Shown one piece after another: positions 1 to 7,306 of a DNA stretch of 17,458 nucleotides (the first letter of the stretch is position 1; the number at the start of each line of letters is the position of its first letter). The position numbers were made by a program, and so were the translations under genes. Source of the stretch: CAZAZQ01 sp964489705 (lineage in GTDB: Bacteria; Zixibacteria; MSB-5A5; GN15; FEB-12). The DNA is taken from the NCBI GenBank assembly GCA_964489705.1, contig CAZAZQ010000032.1, positions 1 through 17,458 of the forward strand, in the 5' to 3' direction. The notes under the pieces were generated by a model. The model worked only from the letters and a program-made list of their open reading frames with translations. It was not told where the DNA came from and did no database searches.

Positions 1-16
1 CGACACAGGCTCTTAG

Positions 17-268
17 ACCTGAGGGCAGGTACAGATTCATCCCGATCCGTTTTAAGGTACAAAAATTCTTCAGTGTAAGATACAAGGGTAGATCTCGGAG
101 AGATCTGCCAGAGGGTTAAGAGAATGGCAGGTCTGTACCAGACCGTGCCCTACAACTAAGGTAAAACACCCTTAGGGTGTGCGCGGTCAGGAATCCTTTC
201 CTGACCAACCCCTAAGGGGCTCTTTTCGACCGTCGGGGAAATAAGTCACCCGTCGGGTGTTTCCCGAC
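17..268. repeat. cluster of seven hairpin-forming inverted repeats downstream of parB
   Basis: This gene-free stretch contains inverted repeats almost end to end. The stems are ACCTG/CAGGT (17-30), GGTAGATCTC/GAGATCTGCC (87-109, 10 bp with one wobble, loop GGA), GGCA-GGTCTG/CAGACC-GTGCC (126-149, one bulge), ACACCC/GGGTGT (166-180), GGTCAGGAA/TTCCTGACC (185-206, perfect 9 bp), CCCC/GGGG (209-219), and a nested pair, GTCGGG-GAAA/TTTCCCGAC enclosing CACCC/GGGTG (232-268). GGTACAGA at 28-35 is also the exact complement of TCTGTACC at 132-139. On the minus strand the 166-180 hairpin is followed by TTTT, so it could end parB transcription. The number and similarity of the units exceed what one terminator needs. 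Dispersed palindromic repeats or a structured RNA are the main alternatives. No reading frame or recognised RNA family is visible. Confidence 0.7.
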
Positions 269-313
269 CGAGCACAATTCAAACGTACTTGGGCTCTGTC
301 GATAGTCGAGGTG

Positions 314-1165
314 CTACTCCGACCCGATTTTGCGGAACATCTCCAGCAGGCGGTCGAGGTCTTGGTCGCCGTAGTATTCTATTTCGATGCGTCCCTTCTT
401 GATACCGTGGTAAATCCGTACCGAGGTGCCGAGCAATTGGCGAAGGTAAGTCTCGACTTCCGAAAGCATCGGTGAAATTTTCGTGGTGGAGCGAGGTTTT
501 CTCCTCGCATGGCTGACCTCACGCTCTACCGCCCGCACCGACAGTGCCTCCCGGGCGGCACGTTGTGCCAGCGCCAGCATCTGCTCTTCCGAGCCGACCG
601 CAAGGATAGCTCGCGCGTGTCCTTCGCTCAGCTTCCCCTCGCGAATCATCTGCTTGATGCTTTCCGGCAGTCCCAACAGGCGAAGAATGTTAGCGACAGC
701 AGTCCGGCTTTTCCCCACTTTTTCCGCCAGCTCATTCTGAGTTAATCCACATTGCTCAATGAGTTTTTGGTAGGCTTCAGCAGTTTCCAGTGGATTGAGG
801 TCTTCCCGCTGCAAGTTTTCCACAAGCGCCAGTTCGAGCATTTGCGTTTCGTCGATGTCGTCGCGCAGCACGACCGGCACTTCGCTCAGTCCCGCCATCT
901 TGGCGGCACGGAGTCGTCGCTCGCCCGCTATTATAATGTAGCCCTCATCGGTGCGTTTGACCACGAGAGGCTGCATGACGCCGTTACGCTTGAGAGAATC
1001 AGCCAGTTGGCGGAGGCTTTCCTCGTCGAACTCGTGGCGGGGTTGCATCGGGTTGGGGTGAATTTTTTCGAGGGCAACCATGCGGAATTTATCTTTCCCG
1101 CCCGACGGCTTTGCATCGCTGGGAATAAGCGCTTCAAGCCCTTTGCCTAAGACAACTTTACTCAT
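314..1165 (-). CDS. parB: chromosome-partitioning protein ParB
   Basis: ParB binds parS sites near the replication origin, loads as a CTP-dependent sliding clamp, and is moved by the ParA ATPase during chromosome segregation. The 283-aa product shows the usual order: a short ParA-interacting N-terminus (VLGKGLEALIP, about residues 5-15), the ParB/Srx-like CTP-binding domain with GERRLRA at 81-87 and ENLQR at 116-120, a helix-turn-helix DNA-binding region around 141-185 (LTQNELAEKVGKSRTAVAN and following), and a C-terminal dimerisation segment from about 234. The length is typical. The ATG start overlaps the parA stop by 4 bp, so the two are co-transcribed and probably translationally coupled. 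Two parS-like palindromes lie upstream in the same cluster. Confidence 0.97.
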   Translation of the reverse strand: MSKVVLGKGLEALIPSDAKPSGGKDKFRMVALEKIHPNPMQPRHEFDEESLRQLADSLKRNGVMQPLVVKRTDEGYIIIAGERRLRAAKMAGLSEVPVVLRDDIDETQMLELALVENLQREDLNPLETAEAYQKLIEQCGLTQNELAEKVGKSRTAVANILRLLGLPESIKQMIREGKLSEGHARAILAVGSEEQMLALAQRAAREALSVRAVEREVSHARRKPRSTTKISPMLSEVETYLRQLLGTSVRIYHGIKKGRIEIEYYGDQDLDRLLEMFRKIGSE

Positions 1166-1920
1166 CGTGATACCACCTCTTGCGTTAATGACATATAGTT
1201 CTCCGCCCCGGCTGAAAGGATGTCATACAGGATAATCGGCTTGCCGAACGAAGGAGCTTCCGATAGGCGGACGTTGCGGGGGATGACGGTTTTGTACACT
1301 TTGTTTTGGAAATGCTTGCGGACTTCTTCGGAGACTTGGCGGGAGAGATTCAAGCGGCTGTCGTACATCGTCAGCAGAACGCCTTCCAACTCCAGCTTGG
1401 GATTAAGATGTTCCTGCACCAGCTTCACGGTGTTCATCAGTTGCCCGAGTCCTTCGAGGGCGTAGTATTCACACTGGATGGGAATGATAAGGGAATCGGC
1501 AGCAGTCAGGGCGTTGATAGTGAGAAGTCCCAGCGAAGGTGGGCAGTCGACGATGATGTAAGAGTACAAATCGGCAACCTCGGCAAGGGCGGACTTGAGA
1601 CGTGTTTCACGTGAAAACATACTCACCAGTTCCACCTCCGCCCCAACGAGGGAAATTGACGAAGGCGCCAAGTCCAAGTAGTCGAGATCGGTCTTGGTGA
1701 TAATTTCATGAAGCTGTTTGGCACCAATGAGGACGTCGTAGATGGAAGTCTCGACTTTGTTTTTCTCCACCCCCAAGCCGCTGGTTGAGTTGGCTTGCGG
1801 ATCCATGTCGATGAGGCAGGTGCGATACTCAGCCGCCGCCAGGCAGGACGCCAGGTTGATAGCCGTGGTGGTCTTGCCGACGCCGCCTTTTTGATTTGCT
1901 ATGGCGATGATTTTACCCAA
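1162..1920 (-). CDS. parA: chromosome-partitioning ATPase ParA (Soj family)
   Basis: ParA is a deviant Walker-A ATPase that forms nucleoid-bound dimers and positions ParB-parS complexes. The 252-aa protein has KGGVGKT at residues 11-17, DMDPQAN at 38-44 and VDCPP at 124-128, all characteristic of the ParA/Soj/MinD class. The length fits chromosomal Soj, with no extra N-terminal DNA-binding domain of plasmid type Ia ParA. The start is TTG (1920-1918), supported by a strong AAGGAG Shine-Dalgarno six bases upstream. It lies upstream of parB with a 4-bp overlap. A parS-like palindrome falls inside the gene, where it encodes Phe-Ser-Arg-Glu-Thr around residues 102-106. Confidence 0.97.
   Translation of the reverse strand: MGKIIAIANQKGGVGKTTTAINLASCLAAAEYRTCLIDMDPQANSTSGLGVEKNKVETSIYDVLIGAKQLHEIITKTDLDYLDLAPSSISLVGAEVELVSMFSRETRLKSALAEVADLYSYIIVDCPPSLGLLTINALTAADSLIIPIQCEYYALEGLGQLMNTVKLVQEHLNPKLELEGVLLTMYDSRLNLSRQVSEEVRKHFQNKVYKTVIPRNVRLSEAPSFGKPIILYDILSAGAENYMSLTQEVVSR
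1603..1618. other. parS-like ParB-binding site inside parA
   Basis: TGTTTCACGTGAAAAC matches the broadly conserved chromosomal parS consensus TGTTTCACGTGAAACA at 14 of 16 positions. The central TGTTTCACGTGAAA is intact and only the last two bases differ. It sits in parA, just upstream of its cognate parB. Intragenic parS sites in the par operon are known in other bacteria, for example within spo0J of Bacillus subtilis. Confidence 0.8.
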
Positions 1921-1955
1921 TCAACACTCCTTGTTAAGTCTCTTCCTTCAAACAA

Positions 1956-1984
1956 ATTCTACAATGATAAATTAATCTGCGCAA
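1956..1984 (-). promoter_or_regulatory. candidate promoter for parAB
   Basis: On the minus strand TTGCGC (1984-1979) and TAGAAT (1961-1956) are separated by 17 bases, about 35 bases before the parA TTG start. The -10 matches 5 of 6 and the -35 matches 4 of 6 sigma70 consensus positions. It lies in the 80-bp gap between rsmG and parA, so parAB may be expressed separately from mnmG-rsmG as well as by read-through. Confidence 0.4.
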
Positions 1985-2000
1985 CAAAAATGTTTCAGCG

Positions 2001-2624
2001 CTATGAGGTTTTGCGAAAGAGAGTGAAGTAGGAAATTTGCCCGCCCGGAACGGTAGAGTACCGATACATTTTATGGCTAAGAGATGGGCCTACCATTTCA
2101 AAGTCCGGGATGGCGTAGTAGATAAAGATTCCTCCTTCTGTCAACGCTGAAAAAATCTTATCAAAAAGCTGAGGCGTGAGTTTTACCAGTCGGAGGGTAA
2201 TCAGGTCAAAGGGAGCATCTATTGCCACCTCTTCAAATGTCTGCTTGGCAAGTTCGGCTCTGATATCGAGCTTCAGAAGGATACGCCGGAGGGCGGCGGC
2301 TTTTTTTTGCGTCCGCTCTACCAACAAGCGTCGGGGGCTAACTTCCAACGTCATCAAAATCGGAACCGCCGGGAATCCTCCGCCGGAACCGATGTCAAGA
2401 TAGCTGCCTACCGTGCCAAGGTTGATTATTTCAAATGGCACCAGCGATTGCGCCGCCAGCTTTTTGAGTTCACCGACTCCCGCCTCGCCGGTTTCACGTG
2501 AAACAAGGTTGACCCGCTTGTTTTCTTCCAGCAGGAGCCGGAAATAGTGCTCAAGTTTGTTTTCCGGGTCGTACTTTTTCAGGAGCCCGTCGGGATGGAG
2601 ACTCGGGAGAGTTTCGTAGTTCAT
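2001..2624 (-). CDS. rsmG: 16S rRNA (guanine527-N7) methyltransferase RsmG
   Basis: RsmG (GidB) uses S-adenosylmethionine to methylate N7 of G527 in the 530 loop of 16S rRNA. The 207-aa product has the family signatures: NKRVNL near residues 35-40 and the SAM-binding glycine motif LDIGSGGGFPAVP at about 76-88, followed by an acidic strand end (LVERTQKK, 101-108). The length is in the normal range. The ATG start overlaps the mnmG stop by 4 bp, the classic gidA-gidB arrangement. The gene carries a parS-type palindrome that encodes Val-Ser-Arg-Glu-Thr at residues 40-44. Sequence identity outside the SAM motif looks divergent, but the context is decisive. Confidence 0.93.
   Translation of the reverse strand: MNYETLPSLHPDGLLKKYDPENKLEHYFRLLLEENKRVNLVSRETGEAGVGELKKLAAQSLVPFEIINLGTVGSYLDIGSGGGFPAVPILMTLEVSPRRLLVERTQKKAAALRRILLKLDIRAELAKQTFEEVAIDAPFDLITLRLVKLTPQLFDKIFSALTEGGIFIYYAIPDFEMVGPSLSHKMYRYSTVPGGQISYFTLFRKTS
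2490..2505. other. parS site inside rsmG
   Basis: GGTTTCACGTGAAACA matches the parS consensus TGTTTCACGTGAAACA at 15 of 16 positions and contains the complete 14-bp palindrome GTTTCACGTGAAAC. It lies about 0.9 kb from the second site in parA and in the same operon region as parAB, as expected for an origin-proximal centromere cluster. Confidence 0.88.
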
Positions 2625-4492
2625 GACGCCAATGACTTATGCCTCCGCACGTAAACCGACAAAACCGCAATGTCCCCCGGCGTTACCCCTTCGATTCTCC
2701 CCGCCTGCCCCAGAGAAGTCGGCTTGAAACGGATGAACTTCTCGTAAGCTTCTCGCTTCAAGCCTTTGATGTCGGTAAAGTCGAAATCTTCCGGGATAGT
2801 CTCGTGCTCCAGCTTTTGGAATTTCTCTATCTCACGTTGCTGTTTGTCAATGTATCCCTTGTACCTGATAATAATTGCCGCCCGCTCCAATGCTTCCCGA
2901 TTGTCTGAGAGATCACCGTTGAATCGGGCAAGCATCGGTATTGCCTCCGTCAAGGACAAACCGGGCTGTTTGAGCAAGTGCTCCAGGCTTATCGTTCTCG
3001 TTTTCTTGAAATGGCTCGACAATTCCCCCAGCGCCTCGACCGGGATTCTGGTTTTCCGAAGTTTGGCAATAATTCGCTCGGTCTCTTCTTGAAGATACCG
3101 AAAGCTCTCGTACTCGTCGGCAGGGACGAGGCGATATTTTTTGGCGTATTCGATGAGCCGGTCGCGGGCATTATCTTCCCGCAATGCCAGCCGGTATTCC
3201 GCCCGTGAAGTAAAAAGCCGGTACGGCTCAGTCGTCGAGCGGGTGGTCAGATCGTCAATCATCACGCCGATATACGCCTCCGAACGGTCGAGAGTAAACG
3301 GCGGCTCGTTCTCAATGGAGAGCACAGCATTAATGCCTGCCATCAAGCCTTGCCCGGCAGCTTCTTCATACCCCGAAGTCCCGTTGATTTGCCCGGCGAA
3401 AAACAGCCCCTTGAGTCGCTTGGTCTCAAGAGTCGGTTTGACCTGGTATGCCGGGCAGTAATCATATTCGATGGCATAACCGGGACGGGTAATACGGACA
3501 TTTTTCAATCCTTTGACGGTGCGGATGGCTTGGTATTGGATTTCCTCCGGCAGAGCGGTCGAGAAGCCGTTGGGATAGATTTCGTTGGTACCGTTTCCCT
3601 CCGGTTCAAGGAAAATTTGGTGGTGCTCTTTATCGGCAAAGCGGTAGAACTTGTCTTCAATCGAAGGACAATAGCGCGGTCCGGTCGACTGGATCTGCCC
3701 GGAGAAAATCGGCGACAGACGGAAATTGGCAGAGATTATTTCCTTCGTTTTTTCGGTGGTATAGGTCAGGTGGCACGGCACCTGTCGGAAAATCCGCCGG
3801 GGCGAGCGGGAAGAAAAAAACGGAATCGGCTCTTCCCCGTGCTGAATAGTGCATTTCTCCCAATCAATCGTATCACCGTCCAGACGGGGCGGCGTTCCGG
3901 TCTTTAGGCGCCCAACTTCAAAACCGAGCTTTCGCAACGATTCGGTGAGTTGATAAGCTGCCGGTTCCCCGATTCTGCCTGCTTTGATTTTCTTCTCCCC
4001 GATGTGGATCAGCCCGCCGAGAAACGTCCCGCTGGCGATAATGACCGCCGGGGCATGGATAGCTTCCCCTTTCTCAGTGCGGATACCGCAGACCTTACCG
4101 TTTTCCGCCAGGATTTCCCCGGCAATCCCCTCAATAACTGTGACTTTGTCCTGCCGGGCAATGTAATCGACGATAAACTGCGTATATTTGAGCCGGTCAG
4201 CCTGGGCACGGGTCGACCAGACCGCAGGACCGCGGGAAAGGTTGAGCCGCCGGAACTGGATGCCGGTCGCGTCGATGGCAACGCCCATAACTCCGCCAAG
4301 AGCGTCTATCTCCTTGACTAAGTGAGACTTACCGATGCCGCCGACCGCCGGATTGCACGACATCAAAGCGAGCTTGGACGCATCCATCGTGACGATAGCA
4401 GCGCTTTTTCCCATCCGCGCCGCTGCCAGAGCGGCTTCCACACCGGCATGACCGCCGCCGACTACAATTGTATCGAAATCGTACTGCCTCAT
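2621..4492 (-). CDS. mnmG: tRNA uridine-5-carboxymethylaminomethyl modification enzyme MnmG (GidA)
   Basis: MnmG is the FAD- and NADH-dependent partner of MnmE. Together they install the (carboxymethyl)aminomethyl group at C5 of wobble U34 in tRNAs reading NNA/NNG codons. The 623-aa product is full length. It shows the N-terminal dinucleotide fold GGGHAGVEAA at about 12-21, the CNPAVGGIGK block at 46-55 including a conserved Cys, GPRYCPSIEDK near 271-281 with the second conserved Cys (275), and the FAGQINGTSGYEEAAGQG signature in the C-terminal half. It precedes rsmG with a 4-bp stop/start overlap. Its usual neighbour mnmE lies about 3.6 kb away, separated by three unrelated genes. No clear Shine-Dalgarno is visible. 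TTGACA on the minus strand at 4532-4527 could be a -35 element, but I see no good -10. Confidence 0.98.
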   Translation of the reverse strand: MRQYDFDTIVVGGGHAGVEAALAAARMGKSAAIVTMDASKLALMSCNPAVGGIGKSHLVKEIDALGGVMGVAIDATGIQFRRLNLSRGPAVWSTRAQADRLKYTQFIVDYIARQDKVTVIEGIAGEILAENGKVCGIRTEKGEAIHAPAVIIASGTFLGGLIHIGEKKIKAGRIGEPAAYQLTESLRKLGFEVGRLKTGTPPRLDGDTIDWEKCTIQHGEEPIPFFSSRSPRRIFRQVPCHLTYTTEKTKEIISANFRLSPIFSGQIQSTGPRYCPSIEDKFYRFADKEHHQIFLEPEGNGTNEIYPNGFSTALPEEIQYQAIRTVKGLKNVRITRPGYAIEYDYCPAYQVKPTLETKRLKGLFFAGQINGTSGYEEAAGQGLMAGINAVLSIENEPPFTLDRSEAYIGVMIDDLTTRSTTEPYRLFTSRAEYRLALREDNARDRLIEYAKKYRLVPADEYESFRYLQEETERIIAKLRKTRIPVEALGELSSHFKKTRTISLEHLLKQPGLSLTEAIPMLARFNGDLSDNREALERAAIIIRYKGYIDKQQREIEKFQKLEHETIPEDFDFTDIKGLKREAYEKFIRFKPTSLGQAGRIEGVTPGDIAVLSVYVRRHKSLAS

Positions 4493-4693
4493 GATTCGGT
4501 CAGTAAGTAACGACAGATAAAGAAAATGTCAAGGCTGAAGTGCAGAGTCCTTGTCAAACGAAACGAAAAGACTGGAGAAGCAACAGCAGGTTGCACTCTT
4601 AATAATCCAAAAGAGCGAACCGCCGGAACACAATCAACGAAAGATTTACACCGTCACGGGCGTTTATTTTTTTCCCGTCAGTTATGCCGGTTG
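4493..4693. other. intergenic gap between mnmG and the dehydrogenase gene
   Basis: This 201-bp gap has no supportable gene. It should hold the mnmG promoter (a TTGACA is present on the minus strand at 4532-4527) and the 3' end of the dehydrogenase transcript. A weak inverted repeat, ACGGG/CCCGT around a T-rich loop near 4655-4679, is too short to call a terminator. Confidence 0.5.
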
Positions 4694-5710
4694 TTACGTT
4701 TTCTCTACGAAATGCCCCGTGTGCACGACGTTTTCCTCAGGTACGTTACCGGTTTCAGAAGCGGTAATGTTCTCCATCGTTGTGTAAGCAATATTCTGGA
4801 GCGCTTCTCGAGTAAAGAAAGCCTGATGACCCGTAATGAGCACATTGGGAAAGGTCAACAGTCGCGCAAAAACATCGTCTTGGATTACCTGATTGGAAAG
4901 ATCCTCAAAAAACAAGTCGGCTTCTTCCTCGTAGACGTCAAGTCCCAAGTAGCCGATTTTGCCCGACTTCAGAGCCTCGATAATAATCCTGGTGTCGATG
5001 AGGGCGCCGCGGCTGGTATTTATCAACATAACGTTCGGCATCATTTGGCGGATGGCTTCTTCGTTTATCAGATGATGGGTATCATGGGTCAACGGACAAT
5101 GGAGAGTGATAATGTGAGACTGAGAAAAAAGGTCGGCAAGCGCAACATACTCCACTCCCAAAGCCTCACACTCCGGATTGGGGTACGGATCGTACGCCAG
5201 CAAACGACATCCGAATCCCTTGAGAATTTTGGCGACGACGGCGCCGATTTTCCCCGTCCCGACAATGCCGACCGTTCGGCCGTTCATATCGAAGCCAAGC
5301 AAGCCGTCCAAGGCAAAGTTTCCTTCTCGAACCCGCAAGTAAGCGCGGTGCATCTTGCGGTTGAGAGACAGAATCATCCCCACCGTATGCTCGGCAACAG
5401 CGTACGGCGAGTACGCAGGGACTCTCACGACCGTGATGCCAGCCTCCTCGACCGCCTTGAGGTCTACGTTGTTGAAGCCGCTGCAACGCAAAGCGATGAC
5501 CTTAACCCCATGGGCGGCTAAGTCTTTTATTACGGGAGCGTCGAGAAGGTCATTGACGAATACGCACACACCCTCGAACCCATGCGCGAGAACGGTGGTT
5601 CGCATATTCAGCGACTCCTCGAAATAGGTCATGTCATGCCCAAAGGATCTGTTGGCATCTTCCAAAAACTCCCTGTCATAAGACTTGGTACTGAATACGG
5701 CGACCTTCAT
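4694..5710 (-). CDS. D-lactate dehydrogenase-type 2-hydroxyacid dehydrogenase
   Basis: This is a member of the D-isomer-specific 2-hydroxyacid dehydrogenase family, closest in feel to fermentative D-lactate dehydrogenase (LdhA), which reduces pyruvate to D-lactate with NADH in the cytoplasm. The 338-aa product carries RCSGFNNVDL at 75-84 (an LdhA-type substrate-domain signature), the NAD-binding loop GTGKIG at 151-156 followed by an acidic residue after the next strand (YDPYPN), NTSRG at 231-235 with the catalytic Arg234, the DVYEEE acidic segment at 258-263, and GHQAFFT at 294-300 with the catalytic His295. The ATG start has a GAGGTG Shine-Dalgarno six bases upstream. It is not co-directional by function with the mnm/par genes and is probably a separate transcription unit. 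Substrate preference cannot be proven from sequence. Confidence 0.9.
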   Translation of the reverse strand: MKVAVFSTKSYDREFLEDANRSFGHDMTYFEESLNMRTTVLAHGFEGVCVFVNDLLDAPVIKDLAAHGVKVIALRCSGFNNVDLKAVEEAGITVVRVPAYSPYAVAEHTVGMILSLNRKMHRAYLRVREGNFALDGLLGFDMNGRTVGIVGTGKIGAVVAKILKGFGCRLLAYDPYPNPECEALGVEYVALADLFSQSHIITLHCPLTHDTHHLINEEAIRQMMPNVMLINTSRGALIDTRIIIEALKSGKIGYLGLDVYEEEADLFFEDLSNQVIQDDVFARLLTFPNVLITGHQAFFTREALQNIAYTTMENITASETGNVPEENVVHTGHFVEKT

Positions 5711-5738
5711 CCGTTACACCTCGCTCTTTTTTGTTAGT

Positions 5739-5767
5739 ACTATACCTGCTACAATAGTAATCGGAAA
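5739..5767 (-). promoter_or_regulatory. candidate promoter for the dehydrogenase gene
   Basis: Minus-strand TATAGT (5744-5739) resembles a -10 box, with TTTCCG 17 bases upstream as a poor -35 (3 of 6). It leaves roughly 20 bases of leader before the ATG, containing the GAGGTG ribosome-binding site at 5722-5717. Confidence 0.35.
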
Positions 5768-5775
5768 AAGTTTAG

Positions 5776-5893
5776 TTTACCGAAGGGTAAAGAGCACAAA
5801 TTTTAGGATGAGCAGGTCCCCACCTCGCCCTCATCCTGCACCAGAGAAACGAAAGCCTATCTAATCAAAGGTACTTACACACCACGCCCGTGG
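5776..5893. repeat. three inverted repeats in the divergent intergenic region
   Basis: Between the divergently transcribed dehydrogenase and metallo-hydrolase genes are three hairpin-capable sequences. They are TTTACC/GGTAAA with a GAAG loop (5776-5791), a two-tier structure AGGATGAG/CTCATCCT enclosing AGGT/ACCT (5805-5837), and CCACG/CGTGG (5882-5893). None has a following T tract on either strand, and terminators would not be expected between divergent starts. They may be operators, remnants of an inserted element, or dispersed palindromes. The rest of 5711-5957 shows no gene. Confidence 0.5.
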
Positions 5894-5957
5894 CAAGACA
5901 AATGAAGATCTCAAGTAAACTCCTTCAGGTGCAAACAGTCTTGTTCTCAAACTCTTC

Positions 5958-5987
5958 TTGACAATAACCTATGCAATCAGCTAGGAT
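5958..5987 (+). promoter_or_regulatory. sigma70-type promoter for the metallo-hydrolase gene
   Basis: A perfect TTGACA (5958-5963) is followed after 18 bases by TAGGAT (5982-5987, 4 of 6 matches to TATAAT). Transcription would begin near 5994, upstream of both candidate start codons (6016 and 6058). This gives the plus-strand gene its own expression signal. Confidence 0.55.
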
Positions 5988-6057
5988 CTAGGTAAGCGAC
6001 TTTTTACTTGAAAAAATGGATTGGAATAAAATGAAGCTGAAGTTACTAGAAGAGATA

Positions 6058-7125
6058 ATGGTTCGTACATTTCATCCGATCGGTCAGGGGGCTTTTTATT
6101 CAGAAAAGCACAAGAATTTTAACGTGGTGTATGACTGTGGGGAGTGGAAGAATTCAAAAGAAGCCGACGAAGTCGTCAAAAAGGCTTTTGACGAAAGCGA
6201 AGACATTGATGTCCTTTTCATTTCTCACTTTGATTATGACCATATATGTAAGATAAAGACCTTGCGAGAGAAAACGAGGAAAATTAAGAGGGTAGTTTTA
6301 CCCTTGCTCCATGAGAATGAGAAACTTCTACTCAATTTTTTCCACAAGGTACTAGGAAAAACAGATGTATTGAAGCTGATAGAGAATCCAGAGAGTTTTT
6401 TTGAAAAAGAAACCGTTATCATTAGTATTAGTCCAAAGCCACCACCAGACTCCGAAGTTGTTGAGAGGAAGGTTCAAGATATCGATGAAATAAGTCAATC
6501 AACAGTAATTGACAGTGGAACGATTTTGAAAAAAAGTTTTATGAAAAGCTATGATTGGGTATACATACCATACAACTTTGAATACAGAGATAGGAACGCT
6601 CAGTTAGAAGCATTGCTTGAGGAAGATTGTGAAGATAGTATTAAGGCAGGCAAGATACCATACGAACCTAAAGAGATCAAGAAAATAAAAGACATATATC
6701 GTAAAGTGCGTGGCACCATTAATCAAAATTCCATGGTGGTTTATAGCGGACCTCCTGAAAATTCCAAGTTTATGTCATTATTTCCAAGCTATAGTCTAAC
6801 ATGGATTGATTCCTTCTCTAATGAAAAAGTCGGGTGTGTTTATACCGGCGACTGTGACTTGCAAAATATAGGCTTAAGTTTAAGAGACGTTTATGAAGGA
6901 TATTGGGATAATGTCGGAACTATTCAGATACCTCATCATGGAGACGAAAAATCATTTGATTATGGCTTAGTCATAGGGGGATACTTTTGTCCCATTTCAT
7001 TCGGTAGAAAGAACCCTTACAATCACCCATCTAGTAAAGTGGTCAAGCACATACGTCGATTTGGTAATTGCCCAATCTTCGTTACTGAAGGACACAGATT
7101 TGTGGAGTCAATAACCTTAACGTAA
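6058..7125 (+). CDS. orphan metallo-beta-lactamase-fold hydrolase, ComEC/Rec2-like
   Basis: The product (355 aa from this start) has a metallo-beta-lactamase fold of the ComEC/Rec2 MBL type. Metal-site motifs are HFDYDH at residues 57-62 (an HxDxDH variant of HxHxDH), YTGD at 262-265, PHHG at 292-295 and a late His in NPYNHPS (His323). The HHG and late NHP motifs resemble the nuclease-like MBL domain of ComEC. Residues of about 85-225 form a charged, Lys/Glu-rich insertion between the metal motifs. There is no signal peptide or membrane segment, so it is probably cytoplasmic. An in-frame ATG at 6016 would add 14 residues but lacks a Shine-Dalgarno. At 6058 AGAAG lies five bases upstream and the sequence begins MVRTFHPIGQG, directly at the fold. 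The gene is visibly more AT-rich (many ATA, AGA and TTA codons) than its neighbours and reads against them, suggesting horizontal acquisition. The substrate is unknown. Confidence 0.85.
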   Translation: MVRTFHPIGQGAFYSEKHKNFNVVYDCGEWKNSKEADEVVKKAFDESEDIDVLFISHFDYDHICKIKTLREKTRKIKRVVLPLLHENEKLLLNFFHKVLGKTDVLKLIENPESFFEKETVIISISPKPPPDSEVVERKVQDIDEISQSTVIDSGTILKKSFMKSYDWVYIPYNFEYRDRNAQLEALLEEDCEDSIKAGKIPYEPKEIKKIKDIYRKVRGTINQNSMVVYSGPPENSKFMSLFPSYSLTWIDSFSNEKVGCVYTGDCDLQNIGLSLRDVYEGYWDNVGTIQIPHHGDEKSFDYGLVIGGYFCPISFGRKNPYNHPSSKVVKHIRRFGNCPIFVTEGHRFVESITLT

Positions 7126-7201
7126 AGATATGCAACAACCAATCTTATCTCTATCATCAAGCTCTCTCTTACCACCTCCCCAGAGGGACTATGTGGACGC
7201 T

Positions 7202-7242
7202 GGAAAGAGTTACCTCTTAGTTTAGCAAACTGAGAGCTTTCC
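7202..7242. terminator. two-tier hairpin between convergent genes
   Basis: CTCTTAGTTT (7214-7223) pairs with AAACTGAGAG (7227-7236) across the loop AGC, 10 bp with one wobble. It is flanked by a second complementary pair GGAAAG (7202-7207)/CTTTCC (7237-7242). It sits between the convergent metallo-hydrolase and DUF3795 genes, where a bidirectional terminator is expected, but there is no good T run on either side. The rest of 7126-7306 contains no gene. Confidence 0.45.
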
Positions 7243-7306
7243 CGACGGCGTGGAAGTTTAATTCTCAAGGCTTTTTTGCGGCTTCTGTCGACCGGGGTAG
7301 GCAGGA

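Noticed and set aside
1..313. Known structured RNA (tmRNA, SRP RNA, RNase P RNA, 6S) or tRNA at the left edge
   Set aside because: I could not find the conserved core sequences of these RNAs on either strand, despite the abundance of hairpins.
4526..5521. 331-codon plus-strand frame opposite the dehydrogenase
   Set aside because: It is antisense to a fully conserved dehydrogenase with intact catalytic residues, and its product is low in recognisable motifs. It is a shadow frame.
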